NCBI GenBank assembly: GCA_944349655.1 | Contig: CALVNL010000008.1 | Span: 1 to 58,121, forward strand | Reading direction: 5' to 3' | Length of the DNA stretch: 58,121 bases | Source of the DNA: an uncultured Clostridia bacterium | GTDB lineage: Bacteria; Bacillota; Clostridia; Christensenellales; DTU072 | Shown: positions 32,273 to 41,981 of the stretch, in pieces | How positions within the stretch are numbered: the first letter of the stretch is position 1 | Layout: each line of letters begins with the position of its first letter | The notes under the pieces: model-generated | The model's database searches: none | Seen by the model: only the letters and a program-made list of their open reading frames with translations | What the model was told of the DNA's origin: nothing | Made by a program: the position numbers and the translations under genes

Positions 32273-35098
32273 CTATTTTTCGCAATTTAAGCGGTTTTTA
32301 GGGATATATTTCGAAGTGTAACCTTTCCCCGACGCCGCAACGAACTCGGGGGTGCCGATAACCACCACCCGTCCGCCCGCATCTCCGCCTTCGGGTCCCA
32401 AGTCCACTATATGGTCGGCTATCCTTATCACGTCGAGATTGTGTTCGATAACGATTATCGTATTTCCGCCTTCGGCAAGACGGTTTAAGATATTGACCAG
32501 TTTCTCCACGTCCGCAGAATGAAGTCCCGTCGTCGGTTCGTCGAGAATATAGAGGGTTTTTCCCGTGCTCCTCTTCGACAACTCGGTGGCAAGTTTGATT
32601 CTCTGCGCTTCCCCGCCGCTGAAAGTAGTGGCAGGCTGACCCAATTTGATATATCCGAGTCCCACGTCCTTGAGAGTTTTGAGTTTGTTGTAAATCCTCG
32701 GTATGTTCTCAAAAAATTCGCACGCTTCGTCCACCGTCATATCGAGTACGTCGTATATGGACTTCCCTTTGAATTTAACCTCCAGCGTTTCCCTGTTGTA
32801 ACGCTTCCCGTGGCACACTTCACACGGAACGTAAACGTCGGGCAAAAAGTGCATTTCTATTTTGATTATGCCGTCTCCCGTGCAGTTTTCGCACCGTCCG
32901 CCCTTTACGTTAAAGGAAAATCTTCCCGCTTCGTACCCTCTCGCCTGTGCGTCGGGGGTTTTTGCAAACAGCTCCCTTATATAAGTGAACACTCCCGTGT
33001 AGGTAGCGGGATTGCTTCTCGGCGTTCTGCCTATGGGGCTCTGGTCTATGGCGATGACCTTGTCTAAATATTCGCTTCCCAGAATTTCCTCGAATTCGCC
33101 CACGGGTTCGTGTCCTTTGTTAAGAACTCTGTCCAGATACGGATAAACTATCCCGTTGACAAGACTGCTTTTTCCGCTGCCGCTGACGCCCGTAACCACG
33201 TTGATGACCCCTAAACGGAAATCCACGTTGATGTTCTTCAGGTTGTTGAGACGGGCTCCGTGCACGCTTAAAACCTTCCCGTTACCTTGCCTTCTTACCG
33301 AAGGTACGGCTATCTCTCTCCTACCGCTAAGAAAATCTCCCGTTATCGACTTTGGGTTCCTCATTATGTCTTCAGGAGTACCGCAAGCTACAAGTTCGCC
33401 GCCGTTTATCCCTGCTTCGGGTCCGATGTCCACTACGTAGTCGGCTTCCCTTATGGTATCTTCGTCGTGCTCTACCACGATAAGAGTGTTGCCTAAATCC
33501 CTCAACCGTTTCAAGGTCGCGATGAGTTTTTCGTTATCCCTTTGATGAAGTCCGATACTCGGTTCGTCCAGAATATACAATACTCCCGTAAGTCCGCTTC
33601 CTATCTGCGTGGCAAGACGTATCCTCTGCGCTTCCCCGCCGCTGAGCGTTGCGCTCGCCCTGCTTAAAGTAAGATATCCCAATCCTACGTCGATAAGGAA
33701 TTTCACCCTTTCGGAAATCTCTTTCAGAACGGGCGCGGCGATGGTTGCGTTCTTTTCCGAAAGACGCAGTCCGTTGAAAAACTCGGGAAGCCTCTCCACG
33801 GGAATATCGGTAACTTCGCTTATGTTCCTGCCGCCCACCGTCACGGCAAGCACCTCTTTTTTCAGCCTTTTTCCGTGACAGACCGGACAAGGCGAAGCCG
33901 TCATCAGTCTTTCGATGTCCGCTCTCACGCCGTCGCTCTGCGTTTCCTTGTAACGACGGGTAAGGTTGTTGACGACGCCTTCGTAATAGGCGTTGAATTC
34001 CATAGTGTAGTTGGCGCTCTGCGCGCTCATTTTTATCTTTTCGCCCTGCGTACCGTAAAGAATTATATCCTTTATCCTCTGCGGCAGATCCTTATAAGGG
34101 GTGTCGAGAGAAAAATTGTAACGCTTGGAAAGCGCCCGAAACTGCATCATACTCATTTTGCCCATATCGAGATTCCAGCCCGTGCATTTTATTGCGCCGT
34201 CTCTTATGGACACGTTCGGATCGGGAATGAGTTTATGCACGTCGATCTCGTTTCGGAACCCCAACCCCGAACAGCTTTCGCACGCCCCGTAAGGCGAGTT
34301 GAAGGAAAACATTCTCGGAGTGATTTCTCCGATACTTATACCGCATACGGGACAGGAATAATCGGTACTGAAGAGTTCTTCTTCCCCGTCTTTTTCTATA
34401 ACCACCAGTCCGTCGGCGAGTTTAAGGGCGGTTTCTATACTGTCGGAAAGACGGCGGTTTATCCCCTCTTTCATAACCAGCCTGTCCACCACCACGCTGA
34501 TATTATGTTTCAAATTCTTGTCGAGATTGATTTCTTCGTCCAGTCCGTAAACGTTGCCGTCCACCTTGACCCTGACGTAACCGCTCCTTTTCAGACTTTC
34601 CAGTTGCTTGACGTATTCGCCTTTTCTCCCCCTTACTACGGGAGCGAGAACTATAAATTTCGTCCCCGCGGGATAGGTGCAAATCTTGTCCACTATCTGA
34701 TCCACGCTGACAGACGTTATCTCCCTGCCGCAGACGGGACAGTGAGGTATCCCTATGCGGGCAAACAACAAACGCAGATAATCGTATATCTCCGTAACCG
34801 TTCCCACCGTGGAACGGGGGTTTTGAGAAGTGGTCTTCTGATCTATGCTGATAGCCGGGCTCAGTCCTTCGATACTTTCCACGTCGGGTTTGTCCATCTG
34901 TCCCAAAAACTGTCTGGCGTAACTGGACAGACTCTCCACGTAACGACGCTGTCCTTCGGCAAAAATGGTATCGAAAGCCAGACTGGACTTTCCGCTGCCG
35001 CTGAGACCTGTGAAAACCACCAGCTTGTCCCTCGGAATGTCCACGTCGATATTTTTAAGATTGTGTTCCTTTGCTCCGCGAATACGTATTTCGCTCAT
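32273..35098 (-). CDS. uvrA: UvrABC excinuclease subunit A
   Basis: DNA damage recognition ATPase of nucleotide excision repair, 941 residues, full length. Two ABC modules are visible: [12 protein letters not shown] and [13 protein letters not shown] (Walker A), [12 protein letters not shown] and [12 protein letters not shown] (signatures), and [13 protein letters not shown] and [13 protein letters not shown] (Walker B). The zinc modules appear as CPVCG...CESCSG and CENCTGDG...[10 protein letters not shown]. The GGAGG before the ATG is good. uvrB lies 27 bases upstream, so uvrB and uvrA are one unit. Confidence 0.98.
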   Translation of the reverse strand: MSEIRIRGAKEHNLKNIDVDIPRDKLVVFTGLSGSGKSSLAFDTIFAEGQRRYVESLSSYARQFLGQMDKPDVESIEGLSPAISIDQKTTSQNPRSTVGTVTEIYDYLRLLFARIGIPHCPVCGREITSVSVDQIVDKICTYPAGTKFIVLAPVVRGRKGEYVKQLESLKRSGYVRVKVDGNVYGLDEEINLDKNLKHNISVVVDRLVMKEGINRRLSDSIETALKLADGLVVIEKDGEEELFSTDYSCPVCGISIGEITPRMFSFNSPYGACESCSGLGFRNEIDVHKLIPDPNVSIRDGAIKCTGWNLDMGKMSMMQFRALSKRYNFSLDTPYKDLPQRIKDIILYGTQGEKIKMSAQSANYTMEFNAYYEGVVNNLTRRYKETQSDGVRADIERLMTASPCPVCHGKRLKKEVLAVTVGGRNISEVTDIPVERLPEFFNGLRLSEKNATIAAPVLKEISERVKFLIDVGLGYLTLSRASATLSGGEAQRIRLATQIGSGLTGVLYILDEPSIGLHQRDNEKLIATLKRLRDLGNTLIVVEHDEDTIREADYVVDIGPEAGINGGELVACGTPEDIMRNPKSITGDFLSGRREIAVPSVRRQGNGKVLSVHGARLNNLKNINVDFRLGVINVVTGVSGSGKSSLVNGIVYPYLDRVLNKGHEPVGEFEEILGSEYLDKVIAIDQSPIGRTPRSNPATYTGVFTYIRELFAKTPDAQARGYEAGRFSFNVKGGRCENCTGDGIIKIEMHFLPDVYVPCEVCHGKRYNRETLEVKFKGKSIYDVLDMTVDEACEFFENIPRIYNKLKTLKDVGLGYIKLGQPATTFSGGEAQRIKLATELSKRSTGKTLYILDEPTTGLHSADVEKLVNILNRLAEGGNTIIVIEHNLDVIRIADHIVDLGPEGGDAGGRVVVIGTPEFVAASGKGYTSKYIPKNRLNCEK

Positions 35099-35125
35099 TT
35101 TTCCTCCGTTTCCTGTTTCGGAAAA

Positions 35126-37084
35126 CTATTTTCTGAGTAACTGTTTCAGTTCCGCTATTTCGTCTCTCAATTTGATACAGCTTTCAAAATCCAGCTGTGC
35201 GCTCGCCGTTTTCATAAGTCCGGTAAGCCTTTCTATTTCTTTGGAAACTTCCTTCGAAGTCATTTTTTCTCTGCCTTTGTCGGCTTTCTTGGTGATTATG
35301 ATACTGTTTTTTATTTCCTTCTTAATCGTCCTCGGCGTTATACCGTGCGACGAGTTGTAAGAAATCTGATAATTTCTTCTGCGTTCGGTCTCGTCCATTG
35401 CGCTCTTCATACTGTCGGTGACGGTATCGGCGTAAAATATTACTTTGGCTTCGGCGTTTCTCGCCGCTCTCCCCACCGTCTGAATGAGCGAACTCCTGCT
35501 CCGCAGAAAACCTTCCTTGTCGGCGTCCAGTATGGCTACCAACATAACTTCGGGAATATCCAACCCTTCCCTCAAAAGGTTTATCCCCACGATGACGTCG
35601 GTTTCGCCCTTACGCAAAGCGTTGATTATCTCGATACGTTCGAGGGTATCTATATCGCTGTGCATATAGGTGGCTTTAATATTATGTTCCGCAAAATAAA
35701 GGGTTAAACTCTCCGCCATCTTTTTGGTAAGGGTGGTGACCAGCACTCTGCCGCCTTTTTCCACGGTGGCGTAAATTTCTCCCATAAGGTCGTCTATCTG
35801 TCCTTCGGTCTTGCGTATCTCTATCGGAGGATCGACAAGTCCGGTCGGACGCAAAAGCTGTTCGGCTACCTGGCTTTGTTCTTTCATTTCGTAGTCGCCC
35901 GGAGTTGCGCTGACGCAGATAAGCTGAGAATAACGAGAGGAAAATTCCTCGAAATTCAAAGGGCGGTTGTCGTAAGCGGCTTTCAGGCGGAACCCGTAAC
36001 CGACGAGGTTGTCTTTTCTCGAACGGTCGCCTGCGTACATTCCTCTTATCTGCGGAATGGTAATGTGCGACTCGTCTATAAACATCAGAAAGTCGTCGGG
36101 GAAATAATCCAGTAAAGTAAAGGGCGGCGTACCCGGTTCCCGTCCGTCGAAGTATCGGGAGTAATTTTCTATCCCCGAACAATAACCTATCTCCCGTATC
36201 ATCTCTATATCGTAACAAACTCTTTCCCGTAAACGCTGTTCTTCGATGAGTTTGTTCCGTTCTTTGAAAGCGGCGCACTCCTCGACCATGTCCTTTTTTA
36301 TCCTGTCGAGGGTGACTTCAAGGTCTTCTTCCCCCACCACATAGTGACTTGCCGGGAAAATCGCCGCGTGGGCAAGAGTAGCGGTAACGTGTCCCGTCGT
36401 TGCGTCTATTTCGTATAGCCCGTCCACGGTGTCTCCGAAAAACTCCGCTCTCACGGCAAAAGACGAAGCGTTCGACGGGAAAATTTCCAGCACGTCCCCT
36501 CTCACTCTGAAAGTGGAACGCACGAAATCCATATCGCTGCGTTTGTATTGCAGACTGACCAGTTTGTCTATGAGTTTATCCCTGTCTATTTCCATATTCG
36601 GACGAAGGGAAATCATTTGTTTGAAATATTCCTCGGGCGCGCCCAGTCCGTATATGCAGGAAACCGAAGCCACTACGATAACGTCCCGTCTTTCGCCGAG
36701 AGACGCCGTGGCCGAATGACGGAGCTTGTCTATCTCGTCGTTTAAGCTCATATCCTTTTCGATATAGGTGTCGGTGGAAGGGATATACGCTTCGGGACGG
36801 TAGTAGTCGTAATACGACACGAAATACTCCACCCTGTTGTGCGGAAAAAGTTCTCTGAATTCGTTGCAAAGCTGGGCTGCGAGAGTTTTGTTGTGGGCGA
36901 TGACGAGAGTGGGACGGTTGAGTTTCGCTATGACGTTAGCCATAGTAAAAGTTTTGCCCGAACCGGTAACTCCGAGCAAAACCTGCGTCCGCAAACCGTC
37001 CTCCACCCCTTGGCAGAGTTTATCGATAGCCTGCGACTGATCGCCGCAGGGAGCGTATTCGCTCACAAGTTCGAATTTATCCAT
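35126..37084 (-). CDS. uvrB: UvrABC excinuclease subunit B
   Basis: DNA-loading helicase-like subunit of nucleotide excision repair, 652 residues. Walker A is [13 protein letters not shown]; the damage-probing hairpin is [25 protein letters not shown] split over the usual positions. [29 protein letters not shown] and QTVGRAARN are helicase motifs. The C-terminal UVR domain ([18 protein letters not shown]) contacts UvrC. It starts 12 bases after a small membrane-anchored protein gene, which may share its transcript. Confidence 0.98.
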   Translation of the reverse strand: MDKFELVSEYAPCGDQSQAIDKLCQGVEDGLRTQVLLGVTGSGKTFTMANVIAKLNRPTLVIAHNKTLAAQLCNEFRELFPHNRVEYFVSYYDYYRPEAYIPSTDTYIEKDMSLNDEIDKLRHSATASLGERRDVIVVASVSCIYGLGAPEEYFKQMISLRPNMEIDRDKLIDKLVSLQYKRSDMDFVRSTFRVRGDVLEIFPSNASSFAVRAEFFGDTVDGLYEIDATTGHVTATLAHAAIFPASHYVVGEEDLEVTLDRIKKDMVEECAAFKERNKLIEEQRLRERVCYDIEMIREIGYCSGIENYSRYFDGREPGTPPFTLLDYFPDDFLMFIDESHITIPQIRGMYAGDRSRKDNLVGYGFRLKAAYDNRPLNFEEFSSRYSQLICVSATPGDYEMKEQSQVAEQLLRPTGLVDPPIEIRKTEGQIDDLMGEIYATVEKGGRVLVTTLTKKMAESLTLYFAEHNIKATYMHSDIDTLERIEIINALRKGETDVIVGINLLREGLDIPEVMLVAILDADKEGFLRSRSSLIQTVGRAARNAEAKVIFYADTVTDSMKSAMDETERRRNYQISYNSSHGITPRTIKKEIKNSIIITKKADKGREKMTSKEVSKEIERLTGLMKTASAQLDFESCIKLRDEIAELKQLLRK

Positions 37085-37096
37085 TTGAAAAAAATA

Positions 37097-37468
37097 TTAA
37101 CCGAAAATGGCGTCCAGTATGGCTTTGAAAGAAAAGCTCAGTGCCGCTATGGCTATGGCGGTAATGATTCTTATCGCAAGTTTTCGCTGACTGACTTTTT
37201 TATCCCGAAGATAACTGATGCCGTTTTCTTTGAGCGTAATGATATACTTAACTTCTCCGTTTGGCGTTTTTGCGTGCTTGTATTCGAAATAATTATCCAG
37301 TACCAGCTGATTGAGAACTTCCTCGAGGTCCGACTCCTTGAACTCCACCCTGTAAGGTATCTGCGAAAGGATATCCATGGGTGAAAGGAGACACTGACCG
37401 TTGGGAGAACGGCTGGCGTGACGGTAAATTATATTCATAAGCACCTTTTCTTTTTTGCCCAAAACCAT
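37097..37468 (-). CDS. Small protein with N-terminal helical domain and C-terminal membrane anchor, function unknown
   Basis: 123 residues from the ATG at 37468, with GAGG upstream. Residues 1-95 have a helix-helix-strand pattern resembling a winged helix: KVLMNIIYRHASRS, LLSPMDILSQIPYRV, SDLEEVLNQLVLDNYFEY, then a VKYIITLKENGISYL wing. The last ~25 residues form one membrane helix, so it is probably tail-anchored. Not recognised as a named family. It follows its neighbour, which has the same plan, by two bases and precedes uvrB by 12. A role in repair or its control is only suggested by position. Confidence 0.75.
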   Translation of the reverse strand: MVLGKKEKVLMNIIYRHASRSPNGQCLLSPMDILSQIPYRVEFKESDLEEVLNQLVLDNYFEYKHAKTPNGEVKYIITLKENGISYLRDKKVSQRKLAIRIITAIAIAALSFSFKAILDAIFG

Positions 37469-37470
37469 AA

Positions 37471-37893
37471 TTAAGCAAACCTCGCAATCAAAAATGCAAT
37501 TATCGCGGCTATAAATCCCCCGCCGAAAGAACTTCCCGCACAAATCAACGCCAGTTTCTTATAATCGAAAACGGGCTTTACGGGCAAGGCTTCCGTGAAG
37601 GTTTCTCCGTCCGTTTCTTCCGGGATAGCCACGGGAGTAGCCGCTTCCCTTTTGTTTTTTTCGGAGACGAGTTTCCCTTTGGGTAAAAGGCTTACGCAAT
37701 ACAACCCTGCGTCGGAATAAAGAATATTTATCATATCGTTGACTTCCAACGCTTCCATATTGCTGTCCAGCTCCTCGCTCGTCAGATCCCCCGTTCGCTC
37801 GAGAAGTTCGCTCTTTTCCACGACGAGGTTTTCGCCCTCCACTGTCATGGACGCGATTATTCCCAGTATCTTGAAAGCGTTTTTATCCAACAT
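37471..37893 (-). CDS. Small protein with N-terminal helical domain and C-terminal membrane anchor, function unknown (paired)
   Basis: 140 residues preceded by AGGGAGAGG. Residues 1-70 again look like a winged-helix unit (FKILGIIASM, KSELLERTGDLTSEELDSNMEALEVNDMINI, LYCVSLLPKG). A flexible Pro/Thr/Glu linker (about 75-110) follows, then one membrane helix with a Gly-rich start (CAGSSFGGGFIAAIIAFLI). Not recognised as a known family. First gene of a run with the next small protein, uvrB and uvrA. The shared design with the downstream protein suggests divergent duplicates or a two-part device. Confidence 0.75.
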   Translation of the reverse strand: MLDKNAFKILGIIASMTVEGENLVVEKSELLERTGDLTSEELDSNMEALEVNDMINILYSDAGLYCVSLLPKGKLVSEKNKREAATPVAIPEETDGETFTEALPVKPVFDYKKLALICAGSSFGGGFIAAIIAFLIARFA

Positions 37894-37920
37894 AAGCCTC
37901 TCCCTTTTCAGAAAAAATTA

Positions 37921-39645
37921 TCAGAGTTTAACCCTGGAGTTGATTTCTTTAATGAGTTCCATATCGATTTTTATCACTTTACGGTCGTAACTTAAAAGTC
38001 CGTTGCACTCGTCTTCCACGTCGCTGACTTCGGTATAAACAGACGCGGCAAGCCCCTTGGGTATATTGGCGATAATGCGTTTTTCAAATAATTTCTTATA
38101 TGCTTTCTCGAACTTATCCTGTTCGTAAAATCTGCGATACCCGAAGAATTTTTCCTTGTTATACATATGCCCCTTGGCTTGCAGACTGAGCCCGCCGAAT
38201 TCGCTGAGCACGACGGGACGGCTGTCCTTCGGCACCTTTATGGGCGTGAAATAGATATGCAGGCTCCGTAGATCCCCGCAACCCTGGTCGTGCCAACCGC
38301 TGGCGTGGTCTATAATACGCGTAGAGTCGAGTTTTTTGTAAAATTCGTATGCGTAAGCTGCGTCGAACTGTCCCCAACCTTCGTTGAACGGCACCCATAC
38401 CGACAGACTTACTACGTTGTAAAGAGCCTTGACCATTCTTTCGGAATCGACGTAATACTCTCTCCTGCCCGCTTCGTCCTCTCTTGAAAACGCCTTATAG
38501 TTGCTGTCGTCCATCATATTGCCGAGGAAAGGACGGATACCTATGGTGCTGAATTTGTAAAGTCCGCCGCCGTTTATCATATCCTGCCATACCAACATTC
38601 CCAGACGGTCGCAATGATAATACCAACGCATAGGTTCGATTTTTATATGTTTTCTGAGCATATTGAAGCCCATATCCTTCATCGTCTGAATGTCGTAAAT
38701 CATAGCTTCGTCGGTAGGCGGAGTATACATACCGTCGCTCCAGTATCCCTGGTCGAGAAGTCCGTTGTGGAAATAAGGTTTGTTATTGAGCATCAGACGG
38801 GCAATTCCCTTTTCGTCCTTGCCTATTCCGAATTTTCTCATTCCGAAATAAGACTTGACTTTGTCGGCGGAAGTGGTGATTTCGAGGTCGTAAAGATTAG
38901 GTTCTTCGGGGCTCCAGAGTTTGAAGTCGCCCATTTTTATCTGAGCTTTACCGTTGACCGTATTTACGCTCGCTACCGCTTCTTCTCCGTCGTAAACGTC
39001 CAGTCTTGCGTTTTCGACTTCCTCGGCAAAGTCCAAAGTAACGTTCAGAACGCCTGCGTCTATGTCGGGCGTCAGGGAAGCGGACTTAAGATAATTCCGA
39101 CAAACCTGTTCTATCCACACCGTCTGCCATATCCCCGACTGCGGAGTGTACCATATACCCCCTCTCTTGGAGGACTGTTTGCCCCTCGCCTGACTTCCCG
39201 TATCGCTCGGATCTGTGACGGTAACGGTAATTTCGTTTTCTCCGTCGTGAATAGCCGAAGTAATATCGAAAGTGAACGGATAGTAGCCGCCTTTGTTTTC
39301 GCCGACTTTCTTGCCGTTGACGCTGACTACGCAATAATAATCCACCGCGCCGAAATGCAAAAGAACTCTGTCGCCGGTTTTCTTGAAAACGAATTGTCTT
39401 TTATAATATAAAACGTCGGTAGGCTTGACTACTCTTTCCACTCCCGAAAGAATGGTCTCCGGAGAGAACGGCACCAGAATTTTTCCCTGGTAACCGGCAA
39501 ATTCTTGCTTTTGGTTATAAATAGCGTAATCCCATTCCCCGTTGAGGTTCTGAAAACTGTCTCTCGCAAACTGAGGACGGGGATAATCGTTAAGAGGTAA
39601 GGTCTTGTCCATTTTTTCGCCGAAAACTGTCAATAATCTCTCCAT
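37921..39645 (-). CDS. Glycoside hydrolase family 2 protein (beta-galactosidase/glucuronidase-like)
   Basis: 574 residues from the ATG at 39645, preceded by CAGGAG. Domains are a jelly-roll sugar-binding part (NGEWDYAIYN...), an immunoglobulin-like part (about 175-265) and a TIM barrel. Family acid/base and nucleophile glutamates appear in WVPFNEGWGQFD and VLSEFGGLS. GMRKFGI and NMLRKHIKIEPMRWYYHCDRLGM split over the barrel start are also family-typical. No signal peptide, so it acts inside on imported sugars. It is shorter than LacZ-type enzymes. Substrate linkage cannot be read; no sugar transporter is nearby. Confidence 0.88.
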   Translation of the reverse strand: MERLLTVFGEKMDKTLPLNDYPRPQFARDSFQNLNGEWDYAIYNQKQEFAGYQGKILVPFSPETILSGVERVVKPTDVLYYKRQFVFKKTGDRVLLHFGAVDYYCVVSVNGKKVGENKGGYYPFTFDITSAIHDGENEITVTVTDPSDTGSQARGKQSSKRGGIWYTPQSGIWQTVWIEQVCRNYLKSASLTPDIDAGVLNVTLDFAEEVENARLDVYDGEEAVASVNTVNGKAQIKMGDFKLWSPEEPNLYDLEITTSADKVKSYFGMRKFGIGKDEKGIARLMLNNKPYFHNGLLDQGYWSDGMYTPPTDEAMIYDIQTMKDMGFNMLRKHIKIEPMRWYYHCDRLGMLVWQDMINGGGLYKFSTIGIRPFLGNMMDDSNYKAFSREDEAGRREYYVDSERMVKALYNVVSLSVWVPFNEGWGQFDAAYAYEFYKKLDSTRIIDHASGWHDQGCGDLRSLHIYFTPIKVPKDSRPVVLSEFGGLSLQAKGHMYNKEKFFGYRRFYEQDKFEKAYKKLFEKRIIANIPKGLAASVYTEVSDVEDECNGLLSYDRKVIKIDMELIKEINSRVKL

Positions 39646-39775
39646 ATTCTGCTCCTGTAAACCGTAATTCGACACGGAAATCCGTAAACGTAGTAATATT
39701 ATATCATATAAACAGGTATATTTCCAGTATTTTTTACAAACAAATACCGCCGTACGCTACAACGAGGAAAAACTA

Positions 39776-39800
39776 TAAAAAAGGCGGTTTGAAGCCGCCT
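39776..39800 (-). terminator. Intrinsic terminator of the two-component operon
   Basis: Minus-strand stem AGGCGG / CCGCCT with a 7-base loop followed by TTTTTTAT, 25 bases after the histidine kinase stop. Confidence 0.85.
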
Positions 39801-39824
39801 GTCCGTCATAGAGGAATTAAGAAA

Positions 39825-41051
39825 TCAGTTTGTCTGACGGAAAAGCACCACAAATTCGGTAAACTCTCCTTCCTTGCTGTCCACACCTATCGTGCCGCCG
39901 TGAGAGTCCACTATGGATTTTGCTATGGAAAGCCCGAGTCCGAAACTGTTGGAAGCGGTATGCGCTTCGTCGGTGCGGTAAAATCGGTCGAAAAGCTTGG
40001 GAAGGTTCTCTCGGGCAATACCTGCACCCGTATTTTTTACCTTCAGCACGGCTTTCTTGCGGTCACCGGACACGCTTACCGTCACCTTTCCTCCTTCGTC
40101 GGTATATTTCAGAGCATTCTCTACAAGGATATAAATGAGTTTCTCTATCTGTGCTTCCACCCCGTTTATCATTACCGATTCCCTGATGTCGGACTCAAAC
40201 GTAATATTATGTTCGAACGCCAGCACCTCAGCCCCCAAAACTACGCTTTCGGTAACATCACTTAAATTTACGGGTACCTTAATCTCGTTATCTTTGCCTG
40301 ACTCCATTTTTGCCAGTTCCAACATTTCGGTGACGAGATTGCTCATACGGCTGATTTGTCCGTTGATGCTGTCGAGCCATTTTTGCTGTTCTTCCGTCAT
40401 ACTTTCGCGAGAGGAATTGAGTATGCTTATATCGGTGTTTATTATGGTAAGCGGCGTCTTTAATTCGTGGGAAGCGTTGGCTACGAGTTCCTGTTGCTTG
40501 ACGAAAGCCCTCTCTATAGGCGCTACGCTTTTCCTTGCCGAACTGAAGGAAAATATCGTTATGGCAATCATCCCCAACGACCCGGCGATACACATAATGA
40601 TAAGCATACTGCGCATGTTTTCGAAATCCAGGGTATAGTCGTAAATATAAATGAATTGTCCCAAAGCGTTGGTACGGTAGGCGTAGGCGGCGTAATTTCC
40701 GTCTATGCGAAGATTGCCGCCGTCGGAACCGTTTTCTATGACCTTGTCTATAATCGCTTTCACCGTTGCCGCATTGTAGAAAGCTATGTCGTTGAGATAA
40801 ACGGTATTGTCGTTGTCGATGAATATCGCAAGAGTATCCCTGCCCACGTCCTTCCTTATTCCGTCTTCGTCAATGCTGCCGTTAATGAAATTGAAATAAC
40901 TCGCTCCGACCATAGCGTTGAGTTTATTGTCGATTTCGTTGGAAAGTTTGGAAATGTTATATGAAAAAATCAAGGCAAGCACAATTACCAGCATTACGCC
41001 TAAAGAAAAGCTTTGCTTGATAGCGAATCTTACCCTGAGTTGCTCGAACAT
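39825..41051 (-). CDS. Membrane sensor histidine kinase
   Basis: 408 residues. Two membrane helices (about residues 15-32 and 147-168) frame a ~115-residue extracytoplasmic sensor domain. HisKA has the phospho-accepting His195 in ASHELKTPLTII. The ATPase part carries LIYILVENALKYTDEGG (N box), KNTGAGI (G1), LFDRFYRTDEAHT (F box) and GLGLSIAKSIVDSHGG (G2). It partners the response regulator encoded just upstream, sharing one base with its stop (TAATG). The signal is unknown; no target operon is adjacent on the same strand. Confidence 0.93.
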   Translation of the reverse strand: MFEQLRVRFAIKQSFSLGVMLVIVLALIFSYNISKLSNEIDNKLNAMVGASYFNFINGSIDEDGIRKDVGRDTLAIFIDNDNTVYLNDIAFYNAATVKAIIDKVIENGSDGGNLRIDGNYAAYAYRTNALGQFIYIYDYTLDFENMRSMLIIMCIAGSLGMIAITIFSFSSARKSVAPIERAFVKQQELVANASHELKTPLTIINTDISILNSSRESMTEEQQKWLDSINGQISRMSNLVTEMLELAKMESGKDNEIKVPVNLSDVTESVVLGAEVLAFEHNITFESDIRESVMINGVEAQIEKLIYILVENALKYTDEGGKVTVSVSGDRKKAVLKVKNTGAGIARENLPKLFDRFYRTDEAHTASNSFGLGLSIAKSIVDSHGGTIGVDSKEGEFTEFVVLFRQTN

Positions 41052-41722
41052 TATTCCTCCAGCCTGTACCCTACTCCTCTGACCGTGGAAATGGTGACCT
41101 TGGAGCCCAAGAAACTCAATTTTTTTCGGATAAAGGAAATATAAACTTCTATATTGTTGTATTCCGCTTCGGTGTCATACCCCCAGAGTTTGACGATAAG
41201 TTCGTCTTTGGTGACCACGAAACTCGGCCTTTCGAGAAAATATTGCAATATTTCGCTTTCCTTAAGGGCTACTCTTACTTTCTTGTCGCCGCAGATAAGT
41301 TCGAAACTGGATACGTTGTATTCCAAATCCCCGAAACGGAGAATATTTTCACTTATTATATTGGCTTTCCTGCGACTTAAAGCTCTTATGCGTGCGAGAA
41401 GTTCGGGCGTGGAAAAAGGTTTGGCAAGATAATCGTCTGCTCCGAGATCCAACCCCTTTACCTTTTCCGCAACCTGTCCCCTTGCGGTAAGAACGAGAAC
41501 GGGAGTGGATATTTTTTCCTTGCGGAGCGCGCTGAGTACGTCGTATCCGTTCATCTTCGGCAGCATTATATCCAGCAAGATTATATCGTAACGCCCGGTC
41601 AAAGCGTAATTGAGTCCGCTTTCGCCGTCATATACGGCGTCTACTATATATTTTTCCTTTTTCAGAATATGCACCAACGCTTCGGATAAACTGACTTCGT
41701 CTTCCACCAAAAGTATGTTCAT
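41051..41722 (-). CDS. OmpR/PhoB-family response regulator
   Basis: 223 residues. The receiver domain has acidic pair EDE (7-9), phosphorylation site Asp51 (LLDIMLP), the conserved Thr in VLTARG and Lys in YLAKPF. The C-terminal winged helix (about 128-223) ends VRGVGYRLEE, as in OmpR/PhoB/CssR types. GGAGGAG precedes the ATG. It leads a two-gene unit with the kinase. The upstream gap holds several TTAA-containing repeats, which suggests autoregulation (see regulatory entries). Confidence 0.94.
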   Translation of the reverse strand: MNILLVEDEVSLSEALVHILKKEKYIVDAVYDGESGLNYALTGRYDIILLDIMLPKMNGYDVLSALRKEKISTPVLVLTARGQVAEKVKGLDLGADDYLAKPFSTPELLARIRALSRRKANIISENILRFGDLEYNVSSFELICGDKKVRVALKESEILQYFLERPSFVVTKDELIVKLWGYDTEAEYNNIEVYISFIRKKLSFLGSKVTISTVRGVGYRLEE

Positions 41723-41763
41723 AGTCTTCTCCTCCGTTTTCCGATTTCCCGCTAAGTATAACT

Positions 41764-41790
41764 ATTATAACTTAAATTAAATTTAATTTC
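41764..41790 (-). promoter_or_regulatory. Probable -10 element and TTAA-rich repeats before the response regulator gene
   Basis: On the minus strand a TATAAT (41769-41764) is preceded not by a consensus -35 but by TTTAAT, TTTAAG-type repeats spaced about 6-7 bases apart. OmpR-family activators often bind such direct repeats in place of a -35 element. Confidence 0.5.
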
Positions 41791-41868
41791 CCCGTTTTTA
41801 GTCCGCTTTCGAAGAAAAATTTTTCCTCGGAAGATAAAATTTCGGCGGAAAAAATATTTTTTATCCCG

Positions 41869-41898
41869 TTAAGATTAATTTAAGTATGTTTTTTTAAG
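41869..41898 (+). repeat. TTAAG direct repeats, candidate response-regulator boxes
   Basis: TTAAG occurs at 41869, 41880 and 41894, the first pair exactly 11 bases apart, the spacing used by PhoB/PhoP-type dimers. Two copies continue as TTAAGAT. A -10-like TAATTAATAAT follows about ten bases after the last copy on the plus strand. Confidence 0.5.
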
Positions 41899-41919
41899 AT
41901 AAAGGTAGCCTAATTAATA

Positions 41920-41972
41920 ATATTTACTCGGAAAGAGTCCTGTGCTTCTCCCTTGGCACAGGGCTTTTTCCT
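41920..41972 (+). ncRNA. Candidate small RNA with a C-rich loop and intrinsic terminator
   Basis: On the plus strand, a short ACTC/GAGT hairpin is followed by a 10-bp stem AGTCCTGTGC / GCACAGGGCT (41936-41945, 41956-41965). The loop is TTCTCCCTTG, and a T run follows. The single wobble pair is a G-T on this strand but would be an A-C mismatch on the other, which favours plus-strand transcription. No plus-strand gene lies upstream for about 14 kb, so it does not terminate a known mRNA. The CTTCTCCC loop is complementary to Shine-Dalgarno sequences. The transcript start is inferred from the TTAAG boxes and -10. Confidence 0.45.
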
Positions 41973-41981
41973 TATCGGGAA

